Notes under the pieces: generated by a model | The model's database searches: none | Told to the model about the DNA's origin: nothing | The model's input: only the letters and a program-made list of their open reading frames with translations | Shown: positions 6,962 to 14,412 of the stretch, in pieces | How the letters are laid out: the number at the start of each line of letters is the position of its first letter | Position numbering within the stretch: position 1 is the stretch's first letter | DNA from: DATGEP01 sp035310125 | GTDB lineage: Bacteria; Chloroflexota; Ktedonobacteria; Ktedonobacterales; JADMIN01 | Direction: 5' to 3' | Assembly: GCA_035310125.1 (NCBI GenBank) | Contig: DATGEP010000042.1 | Location: 1 to 17,925 of the forward strand | DNA: 17,925 nt | Made by a program: the position numbers and the translations under genes

Positions 6962-7900
6962 CTAGGTGCGCGGCGGCACGTAAATGCCGTTCAGCCAGGT
7001 GAGCAGCACGTGCGCGAAGTCGTCGGGGCGTTCGAGAAAGGGTGTGTGCCCGCAATGCGTGAAGGCAACGAGCTGCCCGTCGCGAAGCTGCCGCGCCGCC
7101 ACCAGGGCACTGGAGTAATGGCAGATAGCATCGCTGTCGCCCCATAACAGCAACACTGGCATTTCCAGCTCTTTCAGGCGGTCCATCAGTGTTAAATGGA
7201 CGCCAGAGAAATTGATCCAGCGATTGAAGGCCGCCGCGCCACTGGGAATCACCTCCGCCTGGGTGAGGAGCGCCTGCGCCAGATCATAATACTGGGGCGG
7301 CAGCTCGTCCGCATGCTTCCCCACACCCTGCCGGAGCGCCAGTCGCGTGAAGCGCGGCCCCAGCCGCCGGTGCATCTTCTCGGGGCCGAGCGCGTAGTAG
7401 AGCCGCATATCCCATTGGATGTCCTCGCCCAACCCACCGGCATCCACCAGGATCAGGCGTGAGATACGCTCCGGATGGGCCAGCGCCATACCCAGCGCCG
7501 TGAAGCCGCCCATCGAGTGCCCCAGCAGATCTATGTTCTCCAAGCCCTGACTGTCCAGGAAACCGGCCACGCTCTCCACCCACCCTGCCAGCGTGTCGCG
7601 CGCGCGCTGCCCGGTGAACGGCGGTTTGTCGGAAAGTCCCCACCCGGGCAGATCCAGCGTCAGCACCCGGCGCTCTTTCGCAAGCTGTGGCAGAATTGAG
7701 GTAAAGAGCGCGCCCGCGCCGCCGCGCCCGTGCAGCAGGAGCAGAGGATCGCCTTCCCCACAGGTGAGATAATGCAGCCGCACATCACCCACGACGGCAT
7801 CGTGTCGCTCGATGGGAATGCCCGCCGTCGCCAGCAGCGCCTCCTCAGCCTGCCGCAAAGAATCCGGTATGGTCACCGGCGTCTGAGTGGAAGAAGTCAT
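6962..7900 (-). CDS. Alpha/beta-hydrolase-fold protein (MhpC-like)
   Basis: At 312 residues it has the standard single-domain size. The oxyanion segment LLLLHGRGGAG (about 53-63) precedes the nucleophile elbow GHSMGG with Ser129; the acid is probably Asp257 (WGDSD) and the base His285 (HCGHTPFLERP). The triad is intact, so it should be an active hydrolase, but the cap region (about 155-235) gives no substrate clue; an esterase or C-C bond hydrolase is possible. The start is supported by AGGAGA just upstream. It is the first gene of a pair with purC. A -10-like TATACT lies on the minus strand at 7975-7970, about 70 bases upstream, without a convincing -35. Confidence 0.9.
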   Translation of the reverse strand: MTSSTQTPVTIPDSLRQAEEALLATAGIPIERHDAVVGDVRLHYLTCGEGDPLLLLHGRGGAGALFTSILPQLAKERRVLTLDLPGWGLSDKPPFTGQRARDTLAGWVESVAGFLDSQGLENIDLLGHSMGGFTALGMALAHPERISRLILVDAGGLGEDIQWDMRLYYALGPEKMHRRLGPRFTRLALRQGVGKHADELPPQYYDLAQALLTQAEVIPSGAAAFNRWINFSGVHLTLMDRLKELEMPVLLLWGDSDAICHYSSALVAARQLRDGQLVAFTHCGHTPFLERPDDFAHVLLTWLNGIYVPPRT

Positions 7901-8021
7901 GCATTCTCCTGCATCATGCGGACGTGCGCCACGAGCGAGCGGGCAGACGTGCGCGCCGGCCCCGGAGCTAGTATAACACCCATAGGCGTGTGTTCATCTA
8001 TGGTATATGGAGTGCTTTGCG

Positions 8022-8546
8022 ATGTCCAGACAGAGCGCACCAAAGACCAACGCGATGCGGGCGCTGGATGCTCGGCGCGTGCCGTATACGACGTTCACGT
8101 ACGCGGAGACGATCCACTCTGCCGATACAGTGGCGGCGCTGCTCGGCGTGCCGGCGGGTCACGTCTTCAAGACGCTGGTGGTCATCGCGGACGGGACACG
8201 GCACCTGCTCATCGTCACGCCGGGCGACCGCGAGCTGGATCTGCGGCTCGTCGCGCGGGCCGTCGGCGCGAAGTCGGCGCGCATGGCGCTTCAGCGCGAC
8301 GCCGAACGGCTTACCGGGCTGAAGGTGGGCGGCATCTCGCCGCTGGCGCTGCTGGACAAACGCTTCGAGGTGTATCTGGATGCGCCCGGCGCGCGGCTGG
8401 ATGAACTGTACATCAATGGCGGACAGCGCGGCATCAACCTGCGGCTGAAAGTTGTGGATCTGTTGGCTGTCACGAACGCCCGCGTGATCGTTGCGACCCC
8501 CGATCCTGGTCAGTCGCTTGACAGAATAGACCCAGGTGACGAATAA
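8022..8546 (+). CDS. ybaK: Cys-tRNA(Pro)/Cys-tRNA(Cys) deacylase, YbaK/EbsC family
   Basis: The product hydrolyses mischarged Cys-tRNA(Pro), a trans-editing step that protects proline codons. The YbaK/ProX fold is shown by an N-terminal HSADTVAALLGVP segment, VFKTLV with the invariant Lys50, the LRLVARAVGAKSARMA segment, GGISPLA (103-109), and a C-terminal EVYLD / ELYINGGQRGINL region, which supplies the RNA-facing loop. The length of 174 residues is near the family's 155-165. I placed the start at ATG 8022 because GGAG lies 9 bases upstream; ATG 8007 would add five residues but has no ribosome-binding site. It is divergent from the hydrolase-purC pair across about 120 bases. Confidence 0.93.
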   Translation: MSRQSAPKTNAMRALDARRVPYTTFTYAETIHSADTVAALLGVPAGHVFKTLVVIADGTRHLLIVTPGDRELDLRLVARAVGAKSARMALQRDAERLTGLKVGGISPLALLDKRFEVYLDAPGARLDELYINGGQRGINLRLKVVDLLAVTNARVIVATPDPGQSLDRIDPGDE

Positions 8547-8667
8547 TGAGAGGAGAGCGTGAGTTGCGCGCGACCGATTGGCGCGACAGAGATGCAAATG
8601 CCGCGAAATCGCAGTGTGCTGGCGCGACCGCTCCACGTAACCCAGACGTAAGACCAACATCCACGGC

Positions 8668-8684
8668 CCCGGCTTCGGGCCGGG
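8668..8684. other. GC-rich hairpin downstream of ybaK
   Basis: CCCGGC-TTCGG-GCCGGG forms a 6-bp stem about 120 bases past the ybaK stop. It has no T tract, so it is at most a weak termination or mRNA-stabilising element. The surrounding 183 bases between ybaK and the HNH gene otherwise show only a GGTGGTGGTGG run. Confidence 0.3.
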
Positions 8685-8729
8685 CAGCTACCGGCGGGTG
8701 GTGGTGGCAGAAGCGGAGAGTTTAACAAT

Positions 8730-9572
8730 TTGAGTATGCGCCTTTCTACGCGAGCCAGGCAGGCCGATCCCGGTGGATCAGCCATGGCGCCTCCTGGCGG
8801 TTTTGTTGTACGGTTTGTTCACGCTGGTTCGGAATGGAGTGCCAACGACGGCGCACGGGAGCGCCACCACTGGAGCGCATGGAGCGCATGGCCGCATCAT
8901 CCCGCCGTCCTTTCTCCCCTGCCGCGACCAGCCAAATCTTCTATCCCCGAATCCGCACTTCCTCGGCCCACGCAATCACGCCCCGACCAGCGCCTCCCCA
9001 TCGCCGCTGACGCGCGCCGCCGTCCCACCAGCACGCCCGTGCGCTCCCCGCACCATATGGCCTCCGCGACGCCGCGCACGCAGCCGCGTCCAGTCCGCAC
9101 GGCGCCGCCCGTGCGCAGGGTGGAGAATCTGGAGTGGCCGGCGACCTTCGATGATTGGATGATAGACATAGTGCGGCGGCGCGCGCTGCGCCTGAATAGC
9201 GGCGCCCGCCGGCGCGGTGTGGATGGCTCGGTGCGAGCCGTCGAGCTCGCGCACATTCTGGACAAGTCCGCCGATGCTCAGGGACGCTGGCTCTGCGCAC
9301 TTTGCCACAGGCCCGTCACTCTGACCGACCTTTCGTTCGACCATGTGCTGGCGCTGGCTGATGGCGGTGAGCATGCCGCGCACAATCTCGTGCCGGCGCA
9401 CCGCAAGTGTAACGAGATCAAAGGATCGGAAAAGGCGCAGTATCGCGCCAATGCCCTGGAACGCTGGCTGGGCGAATGGGCGACATCGCATAACGGCGCC
9501 ACGCCGAAGGGCGCCGCACGCTATCCCGTCCATACACCCCCAGAGCGGGAACCCGCCCGCCAATACGCATAG
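8730..9572 (+). CDS. HNH endonuclease-domain protein
   Basis: The C-terminal part (about residues 185-235 of 280) is a clear HNH nuclease module: CALC (Cys189, Cys192) as the first zinc pair, SFDHV (Asp204-His205), GGEHAAHNLV (Asn219), and HRKCNEIKG (His224, Cys227). Such ββα-metal nucleases nick or cut DNA with a divalent metal. A predicted helical segment WPATFDDWMIDIVRRRALRLN precedes it. Residues 1-130 are Pro, Arg, Ser and Ala rich, low complexity, and contain a 9-bp tandem repeat (8871-8888), so they are either a disordered extension or not translated. The first possible start is a TTG at 8730 with GGAGAG upstream; ATG 8736, 8784 and 9057 are alternatives. It stands alone, with no methylase or intron signs nearby; its role is unknown. 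Confidence 0.75.
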   Translation: MSMRLSTRARQADPGGSAMAPPGGFVVRFVHAGSEWSANDGARERHHWSAWSAWPHHPAVLSPLPRPAKSSIPESALPRPTQSRPDQRLPIAADARRRPTSTPVRSPHHMASATPRTQPRPVRTAPPVRRVENLEWPATFDDWMIDIVRRRALRLNSGARRRGVDGSVRAVELAHILDKSADAQGRWLCALCHRPVTLTDLSFDHVLALADGGEHAAHNLVPAHRKCNEIKGSEKAQYRANALERWLGEWATSHNGATPKGAARYPVHTPPEREPARQYA

Positions 9573-9586
9573 CGGTTCGAGACGTG

Positions 9587-9620
9587 CATGCGCATCCAAG
9601 AGGAGATGCGCGCATGTTTT
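9587..9620 (+). terminator. Probable intrinsic terminator after the HNH gene
   Basis: GCGCATC (9590-9596) and GATGCGC (9605-9611) form a 7-bp stem with an 8-base loop, extended by CAT/ATG after a 2-base bulge, and followed by TTTT (9617-9620). It sits 15 bases past the HNH stop and about 95 bases before the dprE2-like start, so it would insulate the two. Confidence 0.45.
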
Positions 9621-9714
9621 ATGTACGTTACTCAGCCACAAGCGAGCCATCTATGCCATTCGGGGTCGGTTTGAAGCGCCAATCCCTTTCGTGGAGAGGA
9701 ATACAGGACAACGC

Positions 9715-10515
9715 ATGCAACAGCAGGTACAGACGGCGGCGGATGGAGCAGTGAGCACGGGCCGCCCTGGTGCGTTGATTATCGGCGCATCCAGTGGCAT
9801 GGGCGCTGCCCTGGCGCGGGTGCTGACGGCGCGCGGCTATGTGGTGGCGCTGATCGGACGCCAGAGCGAGAAGCTGAATGAGGTTGCGCGGGAGATCAAC
9901 GACGGCGGTAAGGGACGTGCCACAACATATCCGCATGATGTTCGCGAATATGACGCGGCGCCGGAGGTATTCTCTCGTGTCGCCAGCGACTTAGCGGCGG
10001 CTGGAGCGACCTTCCGTCTGGCCGTCTACACGGCCGGAGTGATGCCACCGGAGACGCGGGGCACGTGGTCCTTCGAAGATCAGCGCGCGATGATCGAGAC
10101 GAATGTGATTGGCGCGATACGCTGGCTCGATCTTGCCGCCGCGTCCTTCCAGCGCGCGGGAGGCGGCACTATTGCCGCCATCTCGTCCGTCGCGGGCGAC
10201 CGTGGACGGCGCGGCAACAGCGCCTATATGGCTTCCAAAGCCGCCCTCAGCACATACCTCGAATCGCTCCGCTACCGGCTGCATGGCACTGGCGTGCACG
10301 TCGTGACCATCAAGCCCGGCTATGTCGCCACACCGATGACGGCGGGCGTGAAGCTTCCCAAGCCGCTTACCATCTCATCAACTCTGGCCGCCGAGCGGAT
10401 TGCCGCTGCCTGTGAGCGCGGCACATCGGTGGCGTACGTTCCTGGCTACTGGCGGCCGATTATGTGGGTCATCCGGGCGCTGCCGGCGTCGCTGATGGCG
10501 CGCCTGCCCATCTAG
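9715..10515 (+). CDS. dprE2: Short-chain dehydrogenase, decaprenylphosphoryl-2-keto-ribose reductase-like (DprE2)
   Basis: This 266-residue classical SDR has the cofactor loop GASSGMG (24-30), Asn130, Ser158, and Tyr171/Lys175 of the YxxxK pair (NSAYMASKAA). Beyond the general fold, it shares with mycobacterial DprE2, as I recall that sequence, the ISSVAGDRGRRGN block, IKPGYVATPMTAGVKLP, and above all the C-terminus, which ends ALPASLMARLPI and resembles the mycobacterial HIPRSIFRKLPI. DprE2 reduces the 2-keto intermediate made by DprE1 to give polyprenylphosphoryl-D-arabinose, using NAD(P)H at the cytoplasmic face of the membrane. AGGA lies 6-7 bases before the ATG; the longer open frame upstream is out-of-gene read-through. 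The DprE1-like gene follows after 24 bases, making a two-gene operon in the order opposite to mycobacteria. Confidence 0.85.
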   Translation: MQQQVQTAADGAVSTGRPGALIIGASSGMGAALARVLTARGYVVALIGRQSEKLNEVAREINDGGKGRATTYPHDVREYDAAPEVFSRVASDLAAAGATFRLAVYTAGVMPPETRGTWSFEDQRAMIETNVIGAIRWLDLAAASFQRAGGGTIAAISSVAGDRGRRGNSAYMASKAALSTYLESLRYRLHGTGVHVVTIKPGYVATPMTAGVKLPKPLTISSTLAAERIAAACERGTSVAYVPGYWRPIMWVIRALPASLMARLPI

Positions 10516-10539
10516 CGTACTGGATTGCGGAGAAGAGGG

Positions 10540-11976
10540 ATGAGCTCAAGCATTGCGGCCACAGAGCTACACGACGCCGAGCTAACGGGATGGGGCCTGC
10601 GGAATCGTTCGCGCTGCCGCGTGGCGCGGCCACGAGATGTCGAAGAGGTTGCGGCGCTCTTTGCCGAAGTGCGAGCGTCGGGCGGGACAATTGGCTTGCG
10701 CGGCGCGGGGTGCAGCTACGGCGACGCCGCGCTCAATACGGATGCCATCGTCCTGGATAGCACCGGGCTCAACCGCGTGCTGGCGTGGGATGCCACAACC
10801 GGCATTGTGACGGTCGAGCCGGGCGTTACGGTTGCGCAGCTTTGGCGGCATATCTTGCCTGACGGCTGGTGGCCCACCGTCGTGCCAGGCACCAGCGCCG
10901 TGACCATCGGGGGCGCGGCGGCTGCCAACGCGCACGGCAAGAACAACTGGCGTACCGGCTGCTTTGGTGACTACGTGCTGGCATTCGATCTCCTCCTGCC
11001 GGATGGACGGATAGCCACCTGCTCGCGTGACGAGCACTCCGACCTCTTCTTCGCCGCGATTGGCGGCTCCGGGCTGCTGGGGTGCTTCACGCGTCTGACG
11101 CTGCAAACGCGCCGGGTGTATTCTGGCTACGTTTCCGAAGCGCAGACGGCACATACATCACTGGACGCGCTTTTGGACGCGCTCGAAGCGGCGACGGCGC
11201 AGGCGACGGACCTGGTCGCGTGGATAGATACCGGCGCCAGCGGCAAACACCTGGGCCGCGGCTTGTTGAAAGCCGGGCGCGATCTGGCACCGGGCGAAGA
11301 TCCGCATCCGGAGCGTAGCTTGACTGTGGCGGCGCAGGAGCATCGCGGGCTGTTGATGCGCGCGATCCCCACCCCCTGGGTGCCACGCCTGGCGCGACCA
11401 CTCACCACACCGCTCGGCGTTTGGGTCGCCAATCGCGGCCAGTGGCTGCGCGGCCGGGCATCCAGTGGCGGGAGACCGCATCTGGAGGCGTACGCGGCGG
11501 CCAATTTCCTGCTCGACGCCATCCCCAACTGGCGTGAGACGTATTTACCGGGTGGCCTGATCCAGCATCAAAGCTTCATTCCGCATGAGGCCGCCGCTGG
11601 CACGTTCCGCGAGATTCTTCGGCGTTCGCAGGCGGCGGGGATCGTGCCGTCGCTGTCTGTGCTCAAGAAGCACCGCCCAGCGGACTTTACGCTTACCTAT
11701 CTCCTCGATGGCTATTCCCTCGCGCTGGACTATCCCGTGCATCGCGGCACCGAGACGCGCACGCTGGCGCTCATGCGCACGCTCAACGATGTGGTGGCGG
11801 ACGCCGGGGGGCGCTGCTACTTCGCGAAGGACAGCACCGTCACGGCAGAGCAGGCGCGGCGCATGTTTCCAGCGGAGAGCATGGCCCACTTTGCCGCGTT
11901 GAAACGCCAGTATGATCCGCATGGTGTGCTGACCAACGATCTCTATCGCCGCGTGCTGGCGCCCAATCTCACTTGA
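10540..11976 (+). CDS. dprE1: FAD-dependent decaprenylphosphoryl-beta-D-ribose 2-oxidase-like (DprE1)
   Basis: At 478 residues (mycobacterial DprE1 is about 461) this is a VAO-type FAD oxidase. The protein opens with LTGWG (15-19), has the FAD-binding GLRGAGCSYGDAALN (52-66) and PGTSAVTIGGAAAANAHGKN with His132, and ends with AKDSTVTAEQARRMFP around Lys430 and a YDPHGVLTNDLYRR tail. These blocks match DprE1 in order and spacing as I recall it. The family oxidises the C2 hydroxyl of polyprenylphosphoryl ribose, the first half of the ribose-to-arabinose epimerisation. In GYSLALDYP (391-399), Ala395 stands where mycobacterial DprE1 has Cys387 (GWNICVDFP). GGAGA before ATG 10540 supports this start over the in-frame TTG at 10525. 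Its stop is only 9 bases from the stop of the convergent GT-C gene. Alternative: another sugar oxidase of the same family, less likely given the DprE2 neighbour. Confidence 0.87.
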   Translation: MSSSIAATELHDAELTGWGLRNRSRCRVARPRDVEEVAALFAEVRASGGTIGLRGAGCSYGDAALNTDAIVLDSTGLNRVLAWDATTGIVTVEPGVTVAQLWRHILPDGWWPTVVPGTSAVTIGGAAAANAHGKNNWRTGCFGDYVLAFDLLLPDGRIATCSRDEHSDLFFAAIGGSGLLGCFTRLTLQTRRVYSGYVSEAQTAHTSLDALLDALEAATAQATDLVAWIDTGASGKHLGRGLLKAGRDLAPGEDPHPERSLTVAAQEHRGLLMRAIPTPWVPRLARPLTTPLGVWVANRGQWLRGRASSGGRPHLEAYAAANFLLDAIPNWRETYLPGGLIQHQSFIPHEAAAGTFREILRRSQAAGIVPSLSVLKKHRPADFTLTYLLDGYSLALDYPVHRGTETRTLALMRTLNDVVADAGGRCYFAKDSTVTAEQARRMFPAESMAHFAALKRQYDPHGVLTNDLYRRVLAPNLT

Positions 11977-11985
11977 ACATGGGCG

Positions 11986-14412
11986 CTACGGCGAGGTGAG
12001 CGTGAAGCTCGGCGCGACAAGCTCGCCATGCGAAATCATCATGCCGGCGGGAAGCAATATGGGCGGCGGTGGGTTCATTGCGAGAAGCTGGGCGGGTAGC
12101 TGATACACGAGGTTGGACGTCAAGAGGCGCAGACCGTGACGCACTGGAGTGGCGTAGTAGACGACCTGGTCCCACGCGCTGATAGCGACTGTGCCAGGAA
12201 GCGGCGCTACAGGCTGCGCGGGCGGAGTCACCGCCGCAGTCGAGACCCAGGTAAAGATCGTCGCTCCATCCTGCCACCGCGTCGGGTCGCATTCTACGTG
12301 CGCAATCGCGGGGTCGGTTTCCACGCCGGAACGGACTGCCCGCGCATCTACGTAGAACCGGCGCGATGCCCCAGCGGACGATGCCATCCGCAGGACTGTC
12401 CAGCGCAGGCGGAGCGTGGTGTCGTTCTCGAGCACGGCTCCGTCCAGGCGCATGGTGTTGCCGAAGCCATCCTGAAAGATCAGATTTGGTAGCAATCGCT
12501 CATGTGGAAGGGCTGGGGCGCCACCCTGCACGCGGTATACCAGGAACGGCTCGTTGCCGGGCATAGGAAGCGTGCGCACGAGCCGCGCCGTGGGTAGCTG
12601 AGGTAGGAGACCAGCCACCGGACTTTGAGCGTCCGTTGACACCACGAGGACGGGCGGGCTGCCGGATGGCGGCAGGACGAGGCAGTTCCCGTAGACGAGC
12701 GTTCGATCAGCGCGCTCGCTCACGAGCATGTACGTTAGCGCGCTGGAGATGGAGAAGATCGGGGCGCTGATGTAGGTTGCCACCGCTTCCTGCTGGCGCT
12801 GAAGCGTAGTAAGCTCCGCATCGGCCGCTCGCAGCTCACCCACGGGGTATCCATAGTTGGCGTAGCTTACCTGTCCTGTGGCTTGCGACGCGATGTAGAG
12901 GCCACTCTGTAGCGTCTGACCGGCGATCAGCGCGGCAACGCCACCCACCGCGAGCGCGGTTCTCGCGAGCCGGAGCGTATGCGCGCGGCGTGCATCGGTG
13001 AGGCGGAGTGATGGCCGGTGGAGGCGCAGCCACTTGAGCAGCCAGTCTATGCCAACGCCGGCGAGTATGAAGATCAATGGGTAGAGCACGTGCAGGTAGT
13101 GCGCATGCACCCGGCTGGAGTGGCGGATCATCGCCAGTGGCACGAACGTCACGCCGAGCCAGAGAAGCAGATGGACGCGCCATGCCTGGTCCGCCCGCAG
13201 TGTTCGCCAGACTTCCACGATGCGGAACCCGCCACGCCGTTGACCAGCAGGCGAGTGTGAGACCGACTGCCAGCGGCGAGCGATGGGCGCGACGACGAGG
13301 CCCGTAACAATGGCATAGCTCACGCCATAGACCGCGCAGGCGAGATACCAGAGGATGGGCGCCCACCCGGCGATGGCGGCATATGGCGAGCTCGCGGTGG
13401 GCGGCGCGAAGGTCGTCGGCCCTACGGCGGCGGAGTCAATGGGCGGGCCAAGCACCTGCTCCATCACTCGTAGCACATCCAGGTTCACCTGTGGCGGGGC
13501 TGATGTGTACTGCTGGAGCATGCGCACATCGAAGCCGCCGCTGACGTACTCCCAGATGAGAGTGGGAGCCACCAGGACGAGCAACGCCGCCGCAATCGCC
13601 ACATACTCCCAGAGGTCCGGCTTGCGGGGCGCGAGCACGAAGGCGACCGCCAGCACAGGAAGTAACAGTAGCGCCGTTGGATGGAGGAGTAGCGCGAGCG
13701 CCAGAAGCACCACGCCAGCGAAGAACCAGCCGCGACTACCGCGCACGGCACCAGCAAAGGTCGCCAGCGCCCACAAAATGAGCAGCGGCGGGAGATAGTT
13801 TTGCTGCCAGAGGAAGCGGCTGAAGTCTACCGCGGCGATGGATGTGGCGAAGAGCAGTGTGCCAATGGCTGCGACCCGGCGATTGAAGAAGCGCCAGGCA
13901 AAGACGTAGCAGAGCGCAACGCCGATGACATTCCAGAGGGCGATCCCGATGATAGCGGGAGCTGGGTCTTTACCAAAGAGCGCGAAGGGTATTAGCAGAT
14001 AGACGCTTAGCGGTGGATTGAGGACACCAATTGAGGATGGGATACCTGTTATCGGAATGGCATGGCGCAGTACGCTGGCACGGGCCATGCTCATCAGCAT
14101 CGCCTGATCGTCGAGGAATTGGGAGGAGCCGAGCTGCCAGAGACGCAGGAACGCGCCAACGACCAGCGCGAGCCAGAACTCCCAATAGCCCAACCACGGC
14201 CAGCGCCGCGTAAGCGAGCGTATACGTGCCGAAAGGACATCCAGCCATTCGGGTAGCGAAGTGTGCTGTCGCGAGCGCTCGCGCGCCGCCTCTATTCGCC
14301 CCGTCGAACTTTCGTGTTCCCGCGCGGCCTTCGCGACATCAGGATGGCTCCTTCCGCCGTCACCGCCCGATTCCACCTTGCGCGGATCAACCATGGATGA
14401 ATGGGATGCCAT
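11986..14412 (-). CDS. GT-C-fold membrane glycosyltransferase (GT39/ArnT-like), 808 residues
   Basis: After a polar cytoplasmic N-terminus (about 70 residues) the protein has roughly ten membrane helices between 75 and 500. The first periplasmic loop carries the acidic motif SSQFLDDQAM (Asp101-Asp102), the position of the catalytic Asp in GT-C enzymes that use polyprenyl-phosphate sugars. A later RVHAHYLHVLYPLIFIL segment (434-450) matches the C-terminal membrane part of GT39-like proteins. Residues about 510-808 form a large probably extracytoplasmic domain with no motif known to me. The acceptor and donor are unknown; a lipid-linked arabinose or hexose made by the neighbours is inferred. 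The start overlaps the UbiA gene by 26 bases; ATG 14394, with an 8-base overlap, is equally possible. There is no clear ribosome-binding site, so translation is probably coupled. Confidence 0.85.
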   Translation of the reverse strand: MASHSSMVDPRKVESGGDGGRSHPDVAKAAREHESSTGRIEAARERSRQHTSLPEWLDVLSARIRSLTRRWPWLGYWEFWLALVVGAFLRLWQLGSSQFLDDQAMLMSMARASVLRHAIPITGIPSSIGVLNPPLSVYLLIPFALFGKDPAPAIIGIALWNVIGVALCYVFAWRFFNRRVAAIGTLLFATSIAAVDFSRFLWQQNYLPPLLILWALATFAGAVRGSRGWFFAGVVLLALALLLHPTALLLLPVLAVAFVLAPRKPDLWEYVAIAAALLVLVAPTLIWEYVSGGFDVRMLQQYTSAPPQVNLDVLRVMEQVLGPPIDSAAVGPTTFAPPTASSPYAAIAGWAPILWYLACAVYGVSYAIVTGLVVAPIARRWQSVSHSPAGQRRGGFRIVEVWRTLRADQAWRVHLLLWLGVTFVPLAMIRHSSRVHAHYLHVLYPLIFILAGVGIDWLLKWLRLHRPSLRLTDARRAHTLRLARTALAVGGVAALIAGQTLQSGLYIASQATGQVSYANYGYPVGELRAADAELTTLQRQQEAVATYISAPIFSISSALTYMLVSERADRTLVYGNCLVLPPSGSPPVLVVSTDAQSPVAGLLPQLPTARLVRTLPMPGNEPFLVYRVQGGAPALPHERLLPNLIFQDGFGNTMRLDGAVLENDTTLRLRWTVLRMASSAGASRRFYVDARAVRSGVETDPAIAHVECDPTRWQDGATIFTWVSTAAVTPPAQPVAPLPGTVAISAWDQVVYYATPVRHGLRLLTSNLVYQLPAQLLAMNPPPPILLPAGMMISHGELVAPSFTLTSP

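Noticed and set aside
9343..9714. Upstream extension of the dprE2 frame into the HNH gene.
   Set aside because: It overlaps the HNH domain out of frame, crosses the terminator hairpin, and the ATG at 9715 has a good ribosome-binding site and matches the family's length.
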